DNA from: Neocallimastix lanati (nom. inval.)
Lineage: Eukaryota > Neocallimastigomycota > Neocallimastigomycetes > Neocallimastigales > Neocallimastigaceae
Assembly: GCA_016946835.1 (NCBI GenBank)
Contig: JACVTC010000016.1
Span: 400,001 to 412,500 of the forward strand
DNA: 12,500 bases
Direction of reading: 5' to 3'
The notes under the pieces are model-generated. The model made no database searches and was not told the origin of the DNA. It was given only the letters and a program-made list of their open reading frames with translations. The translations under genes and the position numbers were made by a program. Shown here in pieces: positions 9,076 through 12,500 of this stretch (positions are counted from its first letter, which is position 1; the number at the start of each line of letters is the position of its first letter).

Positions 9076-9512
9076 TAATAAATAATTATAATAATTATTA
9101 AGTTTCTTTACATATCATACTTCAATTTCATTTATTAATAAGAAAAAATATTTGCTATTACAATAATGAATTAAAAATTAATTAATAATAATTTTTATAG
9201 AATCTTTTTTTGTATTTCATAATAAGAGATGATCTAATTTAAGTATAAATTGGCATTTTTATTTTTCATTTTTTTAAACATTGTTCTTTTATACTCTTTA
9301 ATAGAGTTTTGATAAATGATATTGTTAAACTTACTTAGAGAGTACTTTTTCATATGATGTTTCGTTACTATTTATTAAATTTCATCTAAACTAAAGCCAA
9401 TGATGTCTTATTAATATAAAGCATTATTTTGTAAATAATACTATTTTGAACTCATTTCTAAAATATATATAACATACTTGTTTTTAACAAATAAAACAAC
9501 ACAGTTTTTTTA
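9076..9512. other. Moderately complex AT-rich spacer
   Basis: No open frame of note was found on either strand. The stretch is less repetitive than most of the window and contains isolated G+C-bearing strings such as GGCATTTTTA (9252) and AAAGCCAATGATGTC (about 9394), which may be remnants of older genes. No similarity to the ankyrin gene was seen. Confidence 0.4.
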
Positions 9513-9590
9513 ATATATAATTTATTTTATTTTATTATATATAATTTATTTTATTATATTATATATAATTTATTTTATTATATTATATTT
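9513..9590. repeat. 24-bp tandem repeat, three copies
   Basis: ATATATAATTTATTTTATT begins at 9513, 9537 and 9561. The copies differ by small T/A changes, and the array grades into further TATATT sequence. Being made only of A and T, it could have grown by slippage. Confidence 0.75.
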
Positions 9591-9784
9591 TATATTTATA
9601 TATTTAACTATATAATTTCTATTGTATTATATATATATTGTATTCTATTTTATCTTTATTTTATTTATTTAACTGCTAATTTTTAAGTTGCTTAACTAAA
9701 TACTAATATTTTGTTAAGAAGATCATAAAAAATTTTTAATATTTATATATGTTATGTATAAGGTATTTTAAATCTACAATTATT

Positions 9785-9807
9785 TTATTATTATTATTAT
9801 TATTATT
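9785..9807. repeat. (TTA)n trinucleotide microsatellite
   Basis: About seven uninterrupted TTA/ATT units, followed by a T-run. It lies in non-coding spacer. Confidence 0.85.
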
Positions 9808-9873
9808 TTTATTAAATGATTATTACAACTATAAATATTATTATTAAAATTTTGTTTATTGCTAAATATATAA

Positions 9874-9905
9874 ATGATTTAATAAATATATATTTATTAA
9901 ATCAT
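9874..9905. repeat. Perfect 32-bp palindrome
   Basis: ATGATTTAATAAATAT is followed directly by its exact reverse complement ATATTTATTAAATCAT. The symmetry includes one G and one C. It could form a cruciform or bind a dimeric factor, but in DNA this poor in G+C such a palindrome may also be chance. Confidence 0.7.
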
Positions 9906-10018
9906 AAAGGATATTTATAGCAACCTTTCATATATATAATAATATTTAACCTTAAATATATAATAAACTTAATATAAAGATAATATTATTTTAAAATTTA
10001 AAATTTAATTATTGAATT

Positions 10019-10074
10019 AGTGAAATATGTTCATAAAAAATTTAATTTTAAATTTTTTATTAACATATTTCACT
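10019..10074. repeat. 26-bp inverted repeat with 4-bp spacer
   Basis: AGTGAAATATGTTCATAAAA continuing AATTTA (10019-10044) is mirrored by TAAATTTTTTATTAACATAT continuing TTCACT (10049-10074), with ATTT between. Only one position mismatches (C in the left arm). It sits about 80 bp upstream of the TTATTTA array. It could be a foldback element, a replication-slippage palindrome or the end of an inserted element; no flanking target duplication was identified. Confidence 0.8.
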
Positions 10075-10154
10075 TATATAACAGATTTAATTAAATTTAA
10101 TATATATATATATATTTTTTTTTTTTTATTTTTTGTTAATTTCATATTTTTATT

Positions 10155-10800
10155 TTATTATTTATTATTTATTATTTATTATTTATTATTTATTATTTAT
10201 TATTTATTATTTATTATTTATTATTTATTATTTATTATTTATTATTTATTATTTATTATTTATTATTTATTATTTATTATTTATTATTTATTATTTATTA
10301 TTTATTATTTATTATTTATTATTTATTATTTATTATTTATTATTTATTATTTATTATTTATTATTTATTATTTATTATTTATTATTTATTATTTATTATT
10401 TATTATTTATTATTTATTATTTATTATTTATTATTTATTATTTATTATCTATTATTTATTATTTATTATTTATTATTTATTATTTATTATTCAACTATTT
10501 ATTATTTATTATTTATTATTTATTATTTATTATTTATTATTTAATTATTTATTATTTATAATTTATTATATATTATTTATTATTTATTATTCTATTATTT
10601 ATTATTTATTATTTATTATTTATTATTTATTATTTATTATTTATTATTATTTATTATTTATTATTTATTATTTATTATTTATTATTTATTATTTATTATT
10701 AATTTATTATTTATTATTTATTATTCTATTATTTATTATTTATTATTCTATTATTTATTATTCTATTATTTATTATTTATTATTTAATAATTATTTACTA
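10155..10800. repeat. TTATTTA heptanucleotide satellite
   Basis: About 42 consecutive perfect 7-bp units (10155-10448) are followed by an interrupted half (10449-10800). Variant joints there include CTATTATT, CAACTATT, TTAATTATT and repeated TTCTATTATT. The unit has no stop codon in any plus-strand frame, and because 7 is not divisible by 3 every frame reads the same YLLFIIY peptide; the minus strand is full of TAA. This fully explains the 289-residue open frame at 10027-10896. The perfect half looks younger or more recently homogenised than the interrupted half. Confidence 0.97.
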
Positions 10801-10940
10801 TTTATTATTTCATTATTTAATTTAGAAAAAAGTTTTTTAGTAATATTCTTTTTATGGGAATATCTTCTTATTATACACTACTACTTAACAAAATGAAAAA
10901 TTATTTTACATAATGTGCCTTAAAGCATTTTTTTTTTTAA

Positions 10941-11000
10941 TTCAATTTATTTTATTTTATTTTATTTAATTTTATTATTTTATTTTATTTTATTTTATTC
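10941..11000. repeat. TTTTA pentanucleotide microsatellite
   Basis: TTTTA units make up 10941-10966 and, after a short TTTAATTTTATTA interruption, 10975-10999. The strand is T-rich, in contrast to the AAAAT arrays further on. Confidence 0.85.
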
Positions 11001-11114
11001 AATCTATACTTTATATTTCTACAATTTATTTTTATTCAATCTGTATTTTATATTTATATTTCTATAATTTATTTTTACAATTTATTTTATTTTATTCAAT
11101 CTGCACTTTATATT
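10997..11114. repeat. Interspersed ATTCAATCT(A/G) motif, three copies
   Basis: ATTCAATCTATACTTTATAT (10997), ATTCAATCTGTATTTTATAT (11034) and ATTCAATCTGCACTTTATAT (11094) share the form ATTCAATCTRYAYTTTATAT. Each is followed, at a variable distance, by a CAATTTATTTT- or ATAATTTATTTT-like string. The copies are spaced by 37 and 60 bp, which fits diverged tandem units with indels. Confidence 0.7.
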
Positions 11115-11121
11115 CATACTT

Positions 11122-11214
11122 CAACAATTTATTTTATTTTTTTTTTTCTTTTGAGTTTAAAAAATATCAACAATTTATTTTATTTTTTTTTTTTCTTTTG
11201 AGTTTAAAAAATAT
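11122..11214. repeat. 46-bp tandem duplication
   Basis: CAACAATTTATTTTATT, a T-run, then CTTTTGAGTTTAAAAAATAT appears at 11122-11167 and 11168-11214. The two copies differ only by one T in the run (11 versus 12). It is recent and non-coding. Confidence 0.93.
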
Positions 11215-11790
11215 TAAAGAGTTAATTATTATTTAAGTAGTTTAATAGTTTAATATTATTAAATGCTTTAATACTATAAATTATTTTTAACTTTATATTA
11301 ACAATAGTTAATAATTTTTCATAAAATAACATGAATCATTGGAGGTTATTTTGTGACTCTGTTCTAAAATTTTATCCTTTATATTTTATATAGCTATGAC
11401 TACTAACTTTTTAATAATAGCAATTAATATAATATATATATACGCAATAAAAAGTTTATTAATAAACAAAAGTTGAATTTAAATACTATTTTTTTTTTTT
11501 TTTTTTGTTGAAGGTTATAATGAAAATATTATATAATACTATTAAATAGAAATAGTATATTTATATAAATAATATATAAATAATACAAAATAAAATATAT
11601 ACTAATAAGATTTAAATTATTAATAAAAATTAATAAGATTTTAATTAATTTTTTTTTATTATTAAATAATTTTTTTTTTTAATTTATATATAAAAACAAG
11701 ATTTTACTTTTTTTTAAAAAAAAAATTTCACTATGAAAAAAAAAAAATAAAAATAAAAAAAAATTTAAAAAAATTTATATTTATATTAAA
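11215..11790. other. AT-rich spacer with no supportable gene
   Basis: A short island at about 11330-11405 (ATGAATCATTGGAGGTTATT and on) has more G and C than its flanks but holds no open frame longer than a few codons that I can support. The rest is TA-runs and homopolymers, including long T-runs near 11490 and 11665 and A-runs near 11720 and 11740. Confidence 0.45.
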
Positions 11791-11799
11791 ACTAATAAA

Positions 11800-11993
11800 T
11801 AAAATATAAAATATAAAATATAAAATTCACAAATATATTAAAAAAATAAAATAATAAAATAAAATAAAATAAAATAAAAAAAGATTAAATAAAAAAAAAA
11901 AAAAAAAAGAAGGTAGAAATAGAAAATAAAATTAACAAATAAAATAAAATAAAATAAAATAAAATAAAATAAAATAAAATAAAATAAAATAAA
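11800..11993. repeat. A-rich microsatellites: AAATATA and AAAAT arrays
   Basis: Three to four AAATATA-type units lie at about 11802-11825, short AAAAT units at about 11855-11880, and about eleven AAAAT units at 11938-11993. The plus strand is A-rich, the reverse of the T-rich arrays at 3279-3520, 5085-5818 and 10155-11000. Confidence 0.9.
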
Positions 11994-12392
11994 TATATTA
12001 AATTAATATGTTTTCGAAAATAATAATTTAATAAATAAAATGAATAATTAATGAACAAAATTTATTTATTTATTGTATTTATAAATTATATATATATTTA
12101 TTTATTATCAGTATAATCATTTATGTGATATTTAAAATATCATTTTGTATTTTTTATTTATATTATTTTATTTTATTATTCTTTTTTTTTATTTCTTTTT
12201 TTTTTTTTTCATTTTATTTTTGTAAATAAACTTATCTTATTAATAAATTTATTAATTATTTAAGAAAAAAGCATATTTAGATAATAGAAAATTCATAAAA
12301 TAAATATAAATCATAATTATTATTATTATTACTATTATTATTATTCATATTTTATTATAAAAATATCATATTTAAATATCTAATTAGTTTTA
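11994..12392. other. Spacer upstream of the partial plus-strand gene
   Basis: AT-rich, with T-runs at about 12182-12209 and an (ATT)n microsatellite at about 12317-12345 broken by one C. This is the presumed promoter and 5' leader of the gene starting at 12393, but no specific element can be picked out. An in-frame TAA lies at 12381-12383. Confidence 0.45.
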
Positions 12393-12500
12393 ATGTTAAG
12401 CTCAAAAAAAGAACTATATAATTTATTATCCGATATTGAAAATAAAGTTAATGAAAATATAAGAAGAAATGCACAGGAAAATTTGGAAAATGATAATTTA
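12393..12500 (+). CDS. N-terminus of an unidentified protein, runs off the window
   Basis: An ATG at 12393 opens a frame of 36 codons that is still open at the window edge. An in-frame TAA four codons upstream (12381-12383) makes this the first possible start. The peptide begins MLSSKKELYNLLSDIENKV and continues with a charged Asn/Glu/Arg-rich stretch likely to be helical. Codons use G and C in the way the ankyrin gene does (GAAs, AAGs, GCACAGG) while the preceding 400 bases do not, which is the main reason for calling a gene. The base at -3 is T, a weak start context. There is no recognisable domain, signal peptide or membrane segment in this short piece. The product is unknown; an ankyrin-family or coiled-coil protein cannot be judged from it. 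Confidence 0.6.
   Translation, partial: MLSSKKELYNLLSDIENKVNENIRRNAQENLENDNL

Noticed and set aside
10155-10800. Telomeric or CRISPR-like array
   Set aside because: The 7-bp unit TTATTTA has no G-run typical of telomeres and there are no spacers of unique sequence between repeats; it is a simple satellite.
1-12500. tRNA, rRNA or spliceosomal RNA genes
   Set aside because: No T-loop GGTTCRA with acceptor pairing, no conserved rRNA blocks and no U-snRNA signatures were recognised by eye. The GGTTCAAAGGCT at 8450-8461 belongs to a hairpin without a tRNA fold.

Overview
The window looks like nuclear DNA of a eukaryote with extreme base bias, most plausibly an anaerobic gut fungus (Neocallimastigomycota; relatives of Piromyces, Neocallimastix, Anaeromyces). 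The reasons are intergenic DNA that is roughly 90% or more A+T by eye, rich in short T/A repeats and homopolymer runs, against a single-exon ankyrin-repeat gene with clearly higher G+C (about 28% in a sampled 60-base line) using the standard code. Dictyostelid or another AT-rich protist is the main alternative. The species is inferred from composition and protein style, not from a marker gene.

Layout. 1-3270 is AT-rich DNA with no supportable gene, opening with a two-copy 123-bp tandem repeat. 3279-3520 is a TTTA-type microsatellite. 3915-4905 is a decayed minus-strand copy of the C-terminal half of the ankyrin gene, broken by frameshifts, a 22-bp internal duplication and an insertion of about 210 bp. 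5085-5818 is strongly T-rich repeat DNA. 5819-7516 (minus) is the one complete gene, a 565-residue ankyrin-repeat protein. 7517-10018 is AT-rich spacer holding a degenerate tandem duplication of about 305 bp, a 31-bp triple repeat, a long hairpin (8433-8481), a perfect 82-bp tandem duplication, and a perfect 32-bp palindrome. 10019-10074 is a 26-bp inverted repeat just upstream of a 650-bp TTATTTA satellite (10155-10800). 10930-12000 is more T-rich, then A-rich, repeat DNA. At 12393 a plus-strand gene starts and runs off the end.

Functional reading. The intact gene and the nearby degraded copy are in the same orientation, which fits local duplication and decay in a lineage-expanded ankyrin family. 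The intact gene is presumably a cytosolic protein-binding scaffold; its partner cannot be told from the sequence. Nothing here forms an operon, defence island or pathway. I see no tRNA, rRNA, CRISPR or recognisable transposase. The long T/A-only open frames are by-products of 4- and 7-bp repeats that contain no stop codon on the plus strand.
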